From contig CAWJYU010000001.1 in assembly GCA_963847235.1 (NCBI GenBank), forward strand, positions 1 to 64,000: DNA of 64,000 bases, written 5' to 3'. Below, piece after piece: positions 24,014 through 32,775 of this stretch (positions are counted from its first letter, which is position 1; each line of letters opens with the position of its first letter). This DNA is from JACDAN01 sp963847235. GTDB lineage: Bacteria > Actinomycetota > Thermoleophilia > Gaiellales > Gaiellaceae. The notes beneath the pieces were generated by a model. That model ran no database searches and was not told the DNA's origin. It was given only the letters and a program-made list of their open reading frames with translations. The position numbers and the translations under genes are program-made.

Positions 24014-26332
24014 ATGCCTGAGCACCAGCACCCGGGAGGGAATCCTCCGAACCAGCCTGACGTTGAAGCGCACATGGCCGAGCGACGCCTGGCCCACGAG
24101 CGGCTCTCCAGCGGCGGACTTGCGCGCTGGATGCGCATGTGCGCGTCCAATCCGTGGAAGGTCGTCTTCGCCTGGCTCGGGATCACCGCCGCCCTGATCG
24201 TCCTCGTGGCGACGGCCGGCGGCAGCCTGAAGGACGAGTTCGAGATTCCTGGATCGGACACGCAGAAGGCAACCGACCTGATCGAGTCCGAGTTCGCTGA
24301 GGAGCAGGGCGGCGTGCTGAACCTGGTGTTCGCGGCACCGGCAGGCGAACGGCTCGACACCCCAGAGCGCAAGGCTGCAGTCGAGGCAGCGATCGCGAAG
24401 CTCAAGACCGATGAGTTCAAGCCGATCGGCACGGATCCGGAGGGCCAGGCGGGCATCGAAAGCGTGGGCGATCCGTTCAGCGACGACACCTTCTCCGACG
24501 ACGGCCGCATCGCCTATGCCGAAGCCCAGTTCGACCGGGTCATCTACTCGGAGGATCGAGACGAGGTCGTCGCCGTGCAGGATGCCGTCCGCGAGACGGT
24601 CGAGCCGGCCGGCGTGACCGCAGAATTCAACGGCGACGCGGAGTTCCCGCCGATCGAGCAGGGAACGCAGGAGCTGCTCGGCCTGCTCGCGGCGCTCATC
24701 GTGCTGCTCGTCGTCTTCCGGACGCTCGTGGCGACGGCGATCCCGCTGGCGCTCGCGATCGTCGCCGTCATGTCCGCGTTCCTCCTCCTCTTCGTCCTCG
24801 CCGGCCTCACCGACATCAACACGATCACGCCGCTGCTCGTCTCGATGATCGGTCTCGGCGTCGGCATCGACTACTCGCTGTTCATCGTCACCCGCTTCCG
24901 GCAGTACCTGCACGAAGGACTGTCACCGCGGGATGCCGCCGCCGAAGCCGGGGCATCCGCCGGCCGAGCCGTGCTCTTCGCCGGGTTGACCGTCGCGATC
25001 TCGGTCACGGGCCTGGCGTTCTTCGGCCTCGACTTCGTGACCAAGCTCGGCATCGGCTCCGCGCTCGGCGTCCTCACCACGGTGCTGATCGCGAACTCGC
25101 TGCTGATCGCGGTGCTGGCGAAGCTCGGCCACAAGATCGACCGTCTGAAGGTCCCGTTCCTCCGCCCGATCGACGACTCCGAGGCGGCGCGGGAGAAGAC
25201 CCTGATCGCCCGCTGGGGGCGGTTCGTCACGGCGAACGCCCGTGGGGTGTTCGTGGTCATGCTGCTCGTGCTCCTCGTTCTCGCGGGCACCTCGGCGCTG
25301 GTTCGCCTGGGCGCCTCGGACCAGGGGACGCAGCCGGAGGAGCAGACGGCCCGCCGGGCGTACGACCTGCTGGCCGAGGGCTTCGGGCCCGGCTTCAACG
25401 GCCCGATCCCGATCGTCGTCGACGTGAACGGCGACTCCGAGGCCCCGCAGCGGGTCTACGAGGCCGCCCGGGATCTCGACGGCGTCGCGTCCGCAGGCGA
25501 GCCGCAGTTCAACGATGCCGAGACCGTCGCGCTCGTGTTCGTCACTCCCGACTCGGCGCCTCAGGACGAGGAGACAGAGCAGCTCGTCGACACGTTGCGA
25601 AGCGACGTCGCGCCGGCCGCGACGGAAGGTGGCGACGCGGTCGTCTACGTGTCCGGCCTGAACGCGGCGTTCATCGACATCGCCGACCGGATCATGGAGC
25701 GGCTGCCGCTGTTCCTCCTCTACATCATCGGGGTCACGTTCATCGTCCTCGCAATGGCGTTCAGGTCGATCGTCATCTCGCTGACCGCCGCGATCACGAC
25801 GATCCTCTCCGCGTTCGTCGGCTTCGGCGTGCTCACCCTGGTCATCCAGGAGGGCCACGGTATGGAGCTGACCGGACTCGACCGGACTGGGCCGATCGAG
25901 ACCTTCGTGCCGCCGATCGCCTTCGCGATCCTCTTCGGGCTGTCGATGGACTACATGGTCTTCCTGATGAGCCGCATCCGCGAGGAGCACGTCCACGGAC
26001 TGAAGACACGGGAGGCGGTCGAGCACGGGGTCGCCGCGATCGGTCGCGTCATCGTCGCCGCCGCACTGATCATGGGAACCGTCTTCGCTGCCTTCATCCT
26101 CACGGCCGACCGGATCTCGAAGGAGTTCGGGCTCCTGCTCGCCGTGGCGATCCTGGTGGACGCGCTGCTCGTGAAGATGACGCTCGTCCCCGCGTTCCTG
26201 ACGATGCTGGGCGAGAAGGCGTGGTACATCCCCCGCTGGCTCGATCGGCTCCTGCCGAAGGTCACGATCGAGCCGCCCCACGACGGCGAGGAGCCGGTCG
26301 CGGTCCCGGCGGAGGCAGCCCGGCCGACCTAA
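24014..26332 (+). CDS. MMPL-family RND exporter (orphan)
   Basis: 772 residues, with GAAGGGG before the ATG. Typical RND/MMPL layout: one N-terminal helix (~53-75), a periplasmic loop, a block of five helices around 220-370 with GLGVGIDYSLFIVTRFR, a repeat of the same plan, and the second motif GLSMDYMVFLMSRIREEH at ~640. The paired Asp-Tyr motifs in the transmembrane core carry the proton relay. It would export lipids, drugs or siderophore-like compounds, driven by the proton gradient. Unlike the other two MMPL genes of the window, it has no adjacent two-component system. Ends with a 4-base overlap with a convergent gene. Confidence 0.88.
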   Translation: MPEHQHPGGNPPNQPDVEAHMAERRLAHERLSSGGLARWMRMCASNPWKVVFAWLGITAALIVLVATAGGSLKDEFEIPGSDTQKATDLIESEFAEEQGGVLNLVFAAPAGERLDTPERKAAVEAAIAKLKTDEFKPIGTDPEGQAGIESVGDPFSDDTFSDDGRIAYAEAQFDRVIYSEDRDEVVAVQDAVRETVEPAGVTAEFNGDAEFPPIEQGTQELLGLLAALIVLLVVFRTLVATAIPLALAIVAVMSAFLLLFVLAGLTDINTITPLLVSMIGLGVGIDYSLFIVTRFRQYLHEGLSPRDAAAEAGASAGRAVLFAGLTVAISVTGLAFFGLDFVTKLGIGSALGVLTTVLIANSLLIAVLAKLGHKIDRLKVPFLRPIDDSEAAREKTLIARWGRFVTANARGVFVVMLLVLLVLAGTSALVRLGASDQGTQPEEQTARRAYDLLAEGFGPGFNGPIPIVVDVNGDSEAPQRVYEAARDLDGVASAGEPQFNDAETVALVFVTPDSAPQDEETEQLVDTLRSDVAPAATEGGDAVVYVSGLNAAFIDIADRIMERLPLFLLYIIGVTFIVLAMAFRSIVISLTAAITTILSAFVGFGVLTLVIQEGHGMELTGLDRTGPIETFVPPIAFAILFGLSMDYMVFLMSRIREEHVHGLKTREAVEHGVAAIGRVIVAAALIMGTVFAAFILTADRISKEFGLLLAVAILVDALLVKMTLVPAFLTMLGEKAWYIPRWLDRLLPKVTIEPPHDGEEPVAVPAEAARPT

Positions 26333-26787
26333 GGCGAATAGTGGACTGACCTGAAGCGCCAGGTCTCGGCGAGCCAGCGCGGAACGAGCTCGTCGAGCGC
26401 GCGCTCCAGGTCGGTCCCGACCGCGCCGTCCACGACCCACCACGAGACGACGGCGTCGGTTCCCGGCGCCGACCCGTCGTCGGGCGGGTCGATGTAGACG
26501 CAGCCCAGGAGCTCGGTCTCTTCGTCGTTCAGCACCGCGTAGTTGAACGTCTCCTGCGCGGCAATCTCGCGCTCGTGGCGGGCGAGATCCTCCCGGTCGG
26601 CCTCGAAGGACATGTCTGCCGGCGGCCAGCCCCACGCCTCGCCGTACTTCTCCCACAGGCGCTCCCGGGAGCCCATCACGGCCGGGTAGTCGATGTCGAC
26701 GTCGGATTCACGGATCGGGCGCAGGTGATGGCCCGTGGGCAGGTCGACGCGCTCGGGATGACGGAATCCTTCGGGGAGCCAGGGCAT
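26329..26787 (-). CDS. GNAT-family N-acetyltransferase-like protein
   Basis: 152 residues. The N-terminus reads HLRPIRESDVDIDYPAV, the beta1/alpha1 opening of GNAT enzymes, and the centre has FNYAVLNDEETELLGCVYID, the beta2-beta4 pattern. The acetyl-CoA loop (Q/RxxGxG/A) is poorly kept, with VVDGAVGTDLERALDEL in its place, so the protein may be a divergent or non-catalytic member. Short, soluble. Transcribed toward the MMPL gene with overlapping ends. Confidence 0.65.
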   Translation of the reverse strand: MPWLPEGFRHPERVDLPTGHHLRPIRESDVDIDYPAVMGSRERLWEKYGEAWGWPPADMSFEADREDLARHEREIAAQETFNYAVLNDEETELLGCVYIDPPDDGSAPGTDAVVSWWVVDGAVGTDLERALDELVPRWLAETWRFRSVHYSP

Positions 26788-26915
26788 GTCGTCAGCGTAC
26801 GATCACTGGGACCGCGGAGTGCACGAGCTCAAGGCCGCCAGCTCCGACACCGCGCCCTTCGACCCGGGTCCGCCTCTGCCGCAAAGCCGAGGACGATATC
26901 CAGTACGCTATTTGA

Positions 26916-28028
26916 GTGGACCGCACCACCGCTTCGCTCGCCGCCCTGGTGGTGGCGGCGGCGTCGGTCGGGATCCTCGCCGACGCGTCCTCTGCACCGG
27001 GAGAGTCGCAGGCCGCCTACGCCTTTCGCCCGGTGCTTCGGACCGCGTTCGTCACGCATGTCGCCGCACCCCGATCGGCGCCGGGACACCTGTATGTCGT
27101 GCAGCAGAACGGCCGGATCCGACTGGCGGTCGGCGGGAAGCTCCGGCGCAAGGCGTTCCTCGACCTGAGAGGCCGCGTCGTCTTCGGGCGCGAGCAGGGG
27201 ATGCTCTCACTCGCGTTCCACCCTGCCTACGCGCGCAACCGCCTCGTCTACGTCTACTTCATCGGCGCCGGGAACATCACGCGCGTCGTCGAGTACCGCG
27301 CCAACCGAGCGGGCACCTTCGTGCTCCCTGGGACCAGACGGCTGCTCCTCTCCGTCCCGCAGCCCGGCGACCAGCACAAGGGTGGTCAGCTCGCATTCGG
27401 CCCCGACGGGAAGCTCTACGTGGGCTTGGGCGACGGGGAGTGCTGCGACGATCCCGCGAACCGCGCACAGAACGTTGCGCTGCCGTTCGGGAAGCTGCTC
27501 CGGATGGACGTGTCCGTCCGCAGGCCGGCTGCAGAGATGGTCGCGCTCGGCCTCCGAAACCCATGGCGCTTCTCCTTCGACCGCGCGAACGGCGACCTCT
27601 ACCTCGGCGACGTCGGCGCCGGGCTCTGGGAGGAGATCGACGTGATCCCGAGGGCGGAGCTCGGAACGCTGGTCAACTTCGGGTGGGACGTGTGGGAGGC
27701 GCGCGCGGTCAAGGAGAACAAGCCGCCGAGCCCGCAAGGCCGCCTCGTCTTTCCGGTACACGCCTACGGGCACGACCAGGGCTGCTCGATCACCGGCGGC
27801 TTCGTCTACCGCGGGTCCCGCGTTCCCGCGGCCCGCGGCCGCTACTTCTTCGGCGACTATTGCAGCGGCACGATCTGGAGCCTCAGGATGGAAAACGGCT
27901 CCGCGACCGACGTCCGGCGCGAGGGTTTCCGGATCAGAGGCTTGTCGACGTTCGGAGAGGACGCGCGCGGCGAGCTCTATGCGGCGTCCAACTCAACGGG
28001 AAGGGTCTACCGGCTCGCTTCGGTTTGA
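26916..28028 (+). CDS. Secreted PQQ-dependent sugar (glucose/sorbosone) dehydrogenase-like protein
   Basis: 370 residues from GTG 26916. A signal peptide (residues 1-~33) precedes a six-bladed beta-propeller. Family landmarks include GMLSLAFHP, HKGGQLAFGPDGKLYVGLGD, LGLRNPWRFSFD, LYLGDVGAGLWEEID and SITGGFVYRG. The His before KGG and the Arg of GLRNPWR are the catalytic-site and PQQ-site residues in soluble glucose dehydrogenases. It oxidises an aldose outside the membrane if PQQ is available; many actinobacterial members have no proven substrate. It stands alone, with no obvious operon partner. Confidence 0.88.
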   Translation: MDRTTASLAALVVAAASVGILADASSAPGESQAAYAFRPVLRTAFVTHVAAPRSAPGHLYVVQQNGRIRLAVGGKLRRKAFLDLRGRVVFGREQGMLSLAFHPAYARNRLVYVYFIGAGNITRVVEYRANRAGTFVLPGTRRLLLSVPQPGDQHKGGQLAFGPDGKLYVGLGDGECCDDPANRAQNVALPFGKLLRMDVSVRRPAAEMVALGLRNPWRFSFDRANGDLYLGDVGAGLWEEIDVIPRAELGTLVNFGWDVWEARAVKENKPPSPQGRLVFPVHAYGHDQGCSITGGFVYRGSRVPAARGRYFFGDYCSGTIWSLRMENGSATDVRREGFRIRGLSTFGEDARGELYAASNSTGRVYRLASV

Positions 28029-28125
28029 CAAGGCCGATTCCGTGACTACCATGCGGCGCTGACGAACAGGCCAGGGCCGCGCACACGCGCGTGTTTTCGC
28101 GCAGCCCGACGTTCCTCTCTCCTCT

Positions 28126-28612
28126 ATGCCGCCCCGTTTCCGCAGCCGTCTGCTTGCGTTCGCCCTTGCCGCGATCGTCTTCGCGTGCGTGGCTCCGGCT
28201 GCCTCGGCGAGGCTCGACGGCCCGCCGCGGCGCGAGCGGCCGAAGCCGGTGCCGACGCTGGGCCAGCGCGCCGCCAAGGTCGCGCTTCGTGCGGTGGGCG
28301 TTCCCTACCGCTGGGGAGGCTCGTCTCCGTCCGGCGGCTTCGACTGCTCCGGGCTCGTCTACTGGGCGTACGGGCGGCTGGGAGTACCCGTGCCGCACAG
28401 CTCGTACGCGCTGTACGGGCTCGGGAGGAACGTGGCGAGGTCGCGGCTCCGGTCCGGCGACGTGCTGTTCTTCTCGGGGCTCGGCCATGTCGGCCTCTAC
28501 ATCGGCCGCGGCAGGATGGTGCACGCGCCGAACTCCGGCAGGACGGTCGAGATCGTCCGGCTCCGCGGCTCGCACTACGGCAGCCGCCTCGTCGGCGCCC
28601 GCCGGCTCGTGA
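28126..28612 (+). CDS. Secreted NlpC/P60 peptidoglycan endopeptidase; 3' end uncertain
   Basis: Starts at ATG 28126 with a signal peptide (LLAFALAAIVFACVAPAASA). The NlpC/P60 domain begins near residue 48 (AAKVALRAVGVPYRWGG). The catalytic Cys74 is in FDCSGLVYWAYG, His121 in GLGHVGLYIG, and the third polar residue is His133 in MVHAPNSG. It hydrolyses D-gamma-glutamyl-meso-diaminopimelate or related stem-peptide links. The frame has no stop until 31146, although homology ends near 28610. A TGA at 28610-28612 sits one base out of frame, exactly where the family normally ends. An indel just upstream is likely; the end given is that TGA. Confidence 0.8.
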
Positions 28613-28629
28613 CCTGGAGCCGAGAGCTC

Positions 28630-29460
28630 GACGACCATGCCCTCGCGGGCGAGCGTCAGACGGCCGTCCTCGCCGTGGGCGAGGTCCCGCGCGTGACCCT
28701 CGAGCCCCGACAGGACGTCGTCGGAATGGTGTGGCTCGTGGTGGAAGAGCACGAGCCGCCCGACCCGAAGCGCCTCGGCGTACGCGATCGTGTCGGCGAC
28801 GCTCGAGTGGCCCCAGCCGATCCGCGCCTCGTACTCGTCCTCGAAGTACTGCGCGTCGTGGAGCAGCACGTCGACGCCCTCTGCGATCGCCGCGCCCGAG
28901 ATCCAGTCCGAGGATCGTTCCTCGATCCCCGCCAGCGCCGGCTCGTGGTCGGGGATGTACGCGACGCTCGATCCGTCGGCCTCGATCCGGTAGCCCACGG
29001 TCGGGCCGGGATGGACGACGAGCGCCGCCGTGACGAGCGCGCTCTCGACCTTCCACGGCACCCGCGGCGCGTCGTGGAACGTCACCTGCGCGGGCGCGTC
29101 ATGGAGGTCGATGGGGAAGAGCGGCGGCGAGAACGTCCGCGCGATCGACTCCTCGAGGCTCAGCACGGTCGACGGCGGACCCCAGACGTCGACCGTGACC
29201 TTCGCGTCGAAGAGCGGCGCGAAGAAGCGCAGCCCCTCGATGTGATCGAGGTGCAGGTGGGTCAGGAGGAGGTGAATGCGGCGGGTGCCCCGCTCGGCCA
29301 GATGCTCGCCGAGGTCCCGGATCCCGGTGCCGGCATCGAGGACGAGCACCGTGCCGTCGTCGAGCGAGACCTCGACGCACGACGTGTTACCGCCGCAGAC
29401 CACCGTGGTCGGGCCCGGCGTCGCCATCGAGCCGCGGCAGCCCCAGATCTTCAGGCGCAT
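28630..29460 (-). CDS. MBL-fold metallohydrolase; 3' end uncertain
   Basis: About 277 residues from ATG 29460. The metallo-beta-lactamase fold starts at residue 1 (LKIWGCRGSMATPGP and a GGNTSC motif). The metal site LTHLHLDHIEG lies at ~75, with further ligands in YIPDHEP, LLHDAQY and FHHEPHHSDD. The GWGHSSVADTIAYAE segment is typical of the PhnP/cAMP-phosphodiesterase-like branch. The normal family end (REGMVVEL) is reached near 28630, but the open frame continues to 27934 through the antisense of NlpC and the sugar dehydrogenase, so a stop has probably been lost by a sequence error. Twelve bases upstream lies the PAS-domain gene, likely in one operon. Confidence 0.75.
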
Positions 29461-29472
29461 ACGGCCTCCACG

Positions 29473-29868
29473 TTACTCCCGCCAGAAGATCGTCATCACC
29501 CCGACGAACTCGTCGGCATGCGCGAAGAGCGGGAAGCCGGTGACCGAGATCTCTCGATCGACGCCGTCGGCGCTCGTGATCATGAACCGCTCGTGGACCG
29601 CGCGGCGCTCGTCGAGCGCGAACCGGGCCGGCCTCCGCTCGGGCGGCAACGGGTCGCCTTCCCGCGTCCGAGGCTTGAAGCTGGCCGTGAACTCGTCGAT
29701 CGGCACCTCGCCGACTCCGGCGAACGGCCGGCCGAAGAGCGCCTCCGCCGCGTCGTTGAAGAAGACGAGCTTCCCATCGTCGTTCACGATCAGCGTCGCC
29801 GTCGCGAGGTTCGACGCGAACTCGCGGGCCAGGATGAGAACCAGGTGCTTGGGTCGCCGCTGTTCCAG
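29473..29868 (-). CDS. Single PAS-domain protein
   Basis: Up to 131 residues. The PAS core is clear: LIVNDDGKLVFFNDAAEALF, then GRPFAGVGE, and a C-terminal VTGFPLFAHADEFVGVMTIFW. Conserved-looking text (RPKHLVLILAREFASNLATA) extends upstream of the first GTG (29787). The in-frame stop at 29872-29874 leaves only a CTG at 29866-29868 as start, so either CTG is used or there is an error upstream. No output domain is attached; it could act in trans with a kinase or cyclase. Transcribed into the MBL-fold gene. Confidence 0.65.
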   Translation of the reverse strand: MEQRRPKHLVLILAREFASNLATATLIVNDDGKLVFFNDAAEALFGRPFAGVGEVPIDEFTASFKPRTREGDPLPPERRPARFALDERRAVHERFMITSADGVDREISVTGFPLFAHADEFVGVMTIFWRE

Positions 29869-29922
29869 GGCTCAAGCGTACGCCGTCGAACCCGCTCCGG
29901 CGAAATCGTCGAGGCGGGTGGC

Positions 29923-31038
29923 CTAACCCACCGGGTTCTCGAAGCGCACGTCCCTCGTCTGCGCGTCGCCCGCGGCAAAGTCGACCATCCGCTGCGCCTC
30001 GGCCTCGATCTCCCCCCGGTCGCGCCTGGAGAGCCGCCCGAACGGCCTGATGCCCAGGATCGCTCCCGTCTTCCCCTCGCGCTCGATCCACCAGGTCGCG
30101 CGGAGCACGCCGTCGACCAGCAGGTTGCTCACGAAGCGGCCGGGCGCGAGCATCGCCGTCCACGGGAAGTCGGCCGGGATGATCCGCGTCCGGTCGGCGT
30201 GGCCGAGGAGGACGTTGTCGTACTCGCCGAGGAAGCGGGCCGGCGCCGGGACGTTCGGGTCGGGCCGTGGCGCCTCCGGCAGGTCGAAGAGCTCTCTCCC
30301 GCTTTCGTCGTGGAAGACGACCAGGCGGTCGCGGAGCCGCTCGAACACCTCCTTCAGCCGCGTCAGGCCCGACCAGTTCTGGATATCGGCGACCGACGCC
30401 GGCCCGAAGGCGCGGAGGTAGCGCAGCACGAAGTCCTCGAGCGACGGCTCCGGCTCGAGCTCCCGGCCCGTCCACGATTGGATCGTCGCGAGCTTCGCCT
30501 GACCGCGCTGTCCCCAGACCCCGCGGGGAGTGACCTGGACGAGCGGCAGGTGCGTACGCGCCGCGTTGCCGATCGCTTCGGCGTCCTCGCCGAACCCCCG
30601 CGCGACGAGGCGTCGACCGAGCTCCCGCCCGCCGAGCGGCTCTTCGGCCAGCAGCTCCCGCGCCGTCTCCACGAGCGCCTCGATGTCGGCCCCGCCCATC
30701 CGGCGACCGTAGTGACCGCCTCGGTGCTGCCGCTCCGCGACGACCTGCGTCAACGGCTTGAACGCGAGCGCGTCACGGACCGTCGCGAGGTGGATCGTCC
30801 CGCGCATCAGCCAGAGCCGGACGACCTCACGGTCGAGCAGCAGCCGCCCGAGCTCATTCGGGTCGAAGCCCTCGAGCCGGGACCAGAGCCCGATGTACGG
30901 CGGCATGATCTCCTGCGCCTGGAGCCCGACGAGGTGCTCGACCATGTCCGCCACCGGCATGTCGGCGCGGCGGAGCAGGTGCTGCCGCTCCAGCAGCGCG
31001 CGGTTCAACTCGCGGCGGCTGAGGACCTGGGCGCTCAG
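29923..31038 (-). CDS. Winged-helix DNA-binding-domain protein (HTH_42/AlkZ-like family)
   Basis: About 371 residues. The sequence matches the winged helix DNA-binding family that includes AlkZ/YcaQ DNA glycosylases: LVGLQAQEIMPPYIGLWSRL near the N-terminus, RLWLMRGTIHLATVRDAL, GVWGQRGQAKL in the middle, and the C-terminal FLGEYDNVLLGHADRTRI with WWIEREGK. The QxQ-like motif is LQAQE, as in YcaQ-type enzymes that unhook interstrand crosslinks or remove alkylated bases. No ATG or GTG exists at the right place; CTG 31038 overlaps the permease TGA by 4 bases and is my preferred start. Probably the last gene of the ABC exporter operon, perhaps conferring self-resistance to a DNA-damaging compound. 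Confidence 0.75.
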   Translation of the reverse strand: MSAQVLSRRELNRALLERQHLLRRADMPVADMVEHLVGLQAQEIMPPYIGLWSRLEGFDPNELGRLLLDREVVRLWLMRGTIHLATVRDALAFKPLTQVVAERQHRGGHYGRRMGGADIEALVETARELLAEEPLGGRELGRRLVARGFGEDAEAIGNAARTHLPLVQVTPRGVWGQRGQAKLATIQSWTGRELEPEPSLEDFVLRYLRAFGPASVADIQNWSGLTRLKEVFERLRDRLVVFHDESGRELFDLPEAPRPDPNVPAPARFLGEYDNVLLGHADRTRIIPADFPWTAMLAPGRFVSNLLVDGVLRATWWIEREGKTGAILGIRPFGRLSRRDRGEIEAEAQRMVDFAAGDAQTRDVRFENPVG

Positions 31039-31832
31039 TCGACGAGCTTGCGCGTCATCCCGACGATCGCAATGCGCCACGTCAGGATTCCGAAGCCGAC
31101 GAGGAAACCGAGGTGTGCGACGTCGACCCAGCCGGCCCAGCCGTAGAGCACGGCGTCGCGCAGGAGCTGGACGAGATGGTAGAGCGGGTTCAGCTGCGCA
31201 AGCGCCTGGAGCCAGTCCGGGAATCCGTCCAGCGGGAAGAACGACCCCGCGAGCAGGAAGAGCGGCGTCAGCACGGCGCTGACCACGTAGTTGAAGTTCT
31301 CGAACGACTTGGAGAAGCCGGCGATCGCGATCCCGAAGTTCGCCCAGCCGAAGCCGGCGATCCAAGCGATGAACGGCACGGTGAGCATGCCCCAGGCCGG
31401 ATCGAGCCCGAAGAACATCGCCACGATCATCGGGACGCACCCGTAGACGCCGGCGCGTGTCGCGATCCAGATCGCCTCCGCGCTGACGAGTTCCTCTGTG
31501 TCGACGGGCGCGGCGAGGATCGCGTCGTAGGTGCGCTGGAACTGGTACTTGACGAACGTCCCGAACATCCCCGGGAAGGCGCTCGAGAAGAGCACCGCGG
31601 TGGCCACCGTCCCGGTGCCGACGAAGTCGACATAGTCGACACCGTTGATCGTGCTGACGATCGAGCCGAAGCCGAACCCGAACGCAAGCAGGTAGATCGT
31701 CGGCTCGACCGTGGACGAGAACGTGCTCGACTTCCAGTACGAGGAGTAGTTGACGACCTCACGGACGAGGACGCCGGTCAGTGCCCTGCGCTCGAGGCGG
31801 CCGATCCGGGGAGCCTTGGCGGCCGCGGCCAC
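31035..31832 (-). CDS. ABC-2 exporter permease (DrrB-like)
   Basis: 265 residues from GTG 31832, which shares its first base with the ATPase stop codon (TAGTG). Six membrane helices. The ABC-2 hallmark region includes KYQFQRTYDAILAAPVDTEE in the first cytoplasmic loop and LFLLAGSFFPLDGFPDWLQ before the last helices, as in daunorubicin-type transporters. With the ATPase upstream it forms an exporter for a hydrophobic compound. The downstream winged-helix gene is coupled. Confidence 0.88.
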   Translation of the reverse strand: MAAAAKAPRIGRLERRALTGVLVREVVNYSSYWKSSTFSSTVEPTIYLLAFGFGFGSIVSTINGVDYVDFVGTGTVATAVLFSSAFPGMFGTFVKYQFQRTYDAILAAPVDTEELVSAEAIWIATRAGVYGCVPMIVAMFFGLDPAWGMLTVPFIAWIAGFGWANFGIAIAGFSKSFENFNYVVSAVLTPLFLLAGSFFPLDGFPDWLQALAQLNPLYHLVQLLRDAVLYGWAGWVDVAHLGFLVGFGILTWRIAIVGMTRKLVD

Positions 31833-32725
31833 TACGCGATCTCCTCTCCGGTCAGGAGGACGAAGACGTCCTCGAGGTTCGCCGCGCGGCGCACGCCGTC
31901 GAATCCTCGGAAGCCGTCGACGTCGAGGACCGAGACGCTGGTACCGGTGCGGCGAGTCCTGAGACCGGCGGACCCGGCCTCGGCTTCGACCTCCGCGAGC
32001 CGCGCCGGCGGGCCGTAGACCTCCAGCACGTCGCGTCCGGCGTGCTCGAGCACGAGCTCGGACGGCGTGCCCGAGGCGACCGCGGTGCCGTGGGACATGA
32101 TCATCACGGTGTCGGCGAGCCGCTGCGCCTCCTCGATGTAGTGGGTCGACATGAGGATCGTCGTGCCGTCGGAGCGCAGGAGATCGATCAGCGCCCAGAG
32201 CTCCTGGCGAACCTGCGGGTCGAGCCCGACCGTCGGCTCGTCCATCAGAACGAGCCGCGGCCGGTGGATGAGCGACCGGGCGATGAGCAGCCGCCGGCGC
32301 ATGCCGCCGGAGAGCTTGTCGACGCGGTCGCCGCGCCGCTCGACGAGCTTCGCCATCACGAGGGCGCGTTCGATCGCCTCCTTCCGGTCGCAGCGGTCGA
32401 TCCGGTACAGGTGCGAGAAGACGAGCAGGTTCTGCTCGACCGTCAGGGTCGTGTCCAGGTTGTCCAGCTGCGGCGACACGCCCAGCTGCGCACGCGCCTG
32501 CTTCGACTCCTCCGGGAGCTTGAACCCAAGCACCTCGATCTCGCCCTCGTCCGCAATCGACTGGGCCGTGAGGAGCCGCATCGTCGTCGACTTCCCGGCG
32601 CCGTTCGGACCAAGGAGCCCGACGCATGTTCCCATCGGCACATCCAGGTCGAGGCCGTCGACGGCCGTGATCTGGCCGTAGCGCTTGACGGCGCCGCGGA
32701 GGCGGATGGCGAGGTCCGGCGGCAT
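31832..32725 (-). CDS. ABC exporter ATP-binding protein (DrrA/NodI-like)
   Basis: 297 residues. Walker A GPNGAGKSTT (~37-46), Q-loop SPQLDN, signature LSGGMRRRL, Walker B LVLMDEPTVGLDP, and H-loop MSTHYIEEA are intact. The C-terminal ~70 residues form the DrrA-type regulatory tail ending in EDVFVLLTG. It couples ATP hydrolysis to export by the permease encoded directly after it. Cytoplasmic, membrane-associated. First gene of a three-gene minus-strand operon. Confidence 0.9.
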   Translation of the reverse strand: MPPDLAIRLRGAVKRYGQITAVDGLDLDVPMGTCVGLLGPNGAGKSTTMRLLTAQSIADEGEIEVLGFKLPEESKQARAQLGVSPQLDNLDTTLTVEQNLLVFSHLYRIDRCDRKEAIERALVMAKLVERRGDRVDKLSGGMRRRLLIARSLIHRPRLVLMDEPTVGLDPQVRQELWALIDLLRSDGTTILMSTHYIEEAQRLADTVMIMSHGTAVASGTPSELVLEHAGRDVLEVYGPPARLAEVEAEAGSAGLRTRRTGTSVSVLDVDGFRGFDGVRRAANLEDVFVLLTGEEIA

Positions 32726-32775
32726 GGCCTCAGGATGCCAATTTCCCGTCAGGCCGCCGAGCTAGGGTCTCGGCG

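Noticed and set aside
24923..26656. Long minus-strand frame of 577 residues opposite the MMPL gene
   Set aside because: Asp/Arg/Glu-rich, repeat-like composition without domain text; a shadow of the MMPL coding strand.
27934..28629. C-terminal extension of the MBL-fold frame
   Set aside because: It is antisense to NlpC/P60 and the end of the sugar dehydrogenase, and its composition is typical of shadow frames; the family ends near 28630.
28126..31146. A single 1006-residue plus-strand open frame
   Set aside because: Only its first ~165 codons look like protein (NlpC/P60). The rest is antisense to the MBL-fold, PAS and winged-helix genes and has Arg/Asp-rich low-information sequence.
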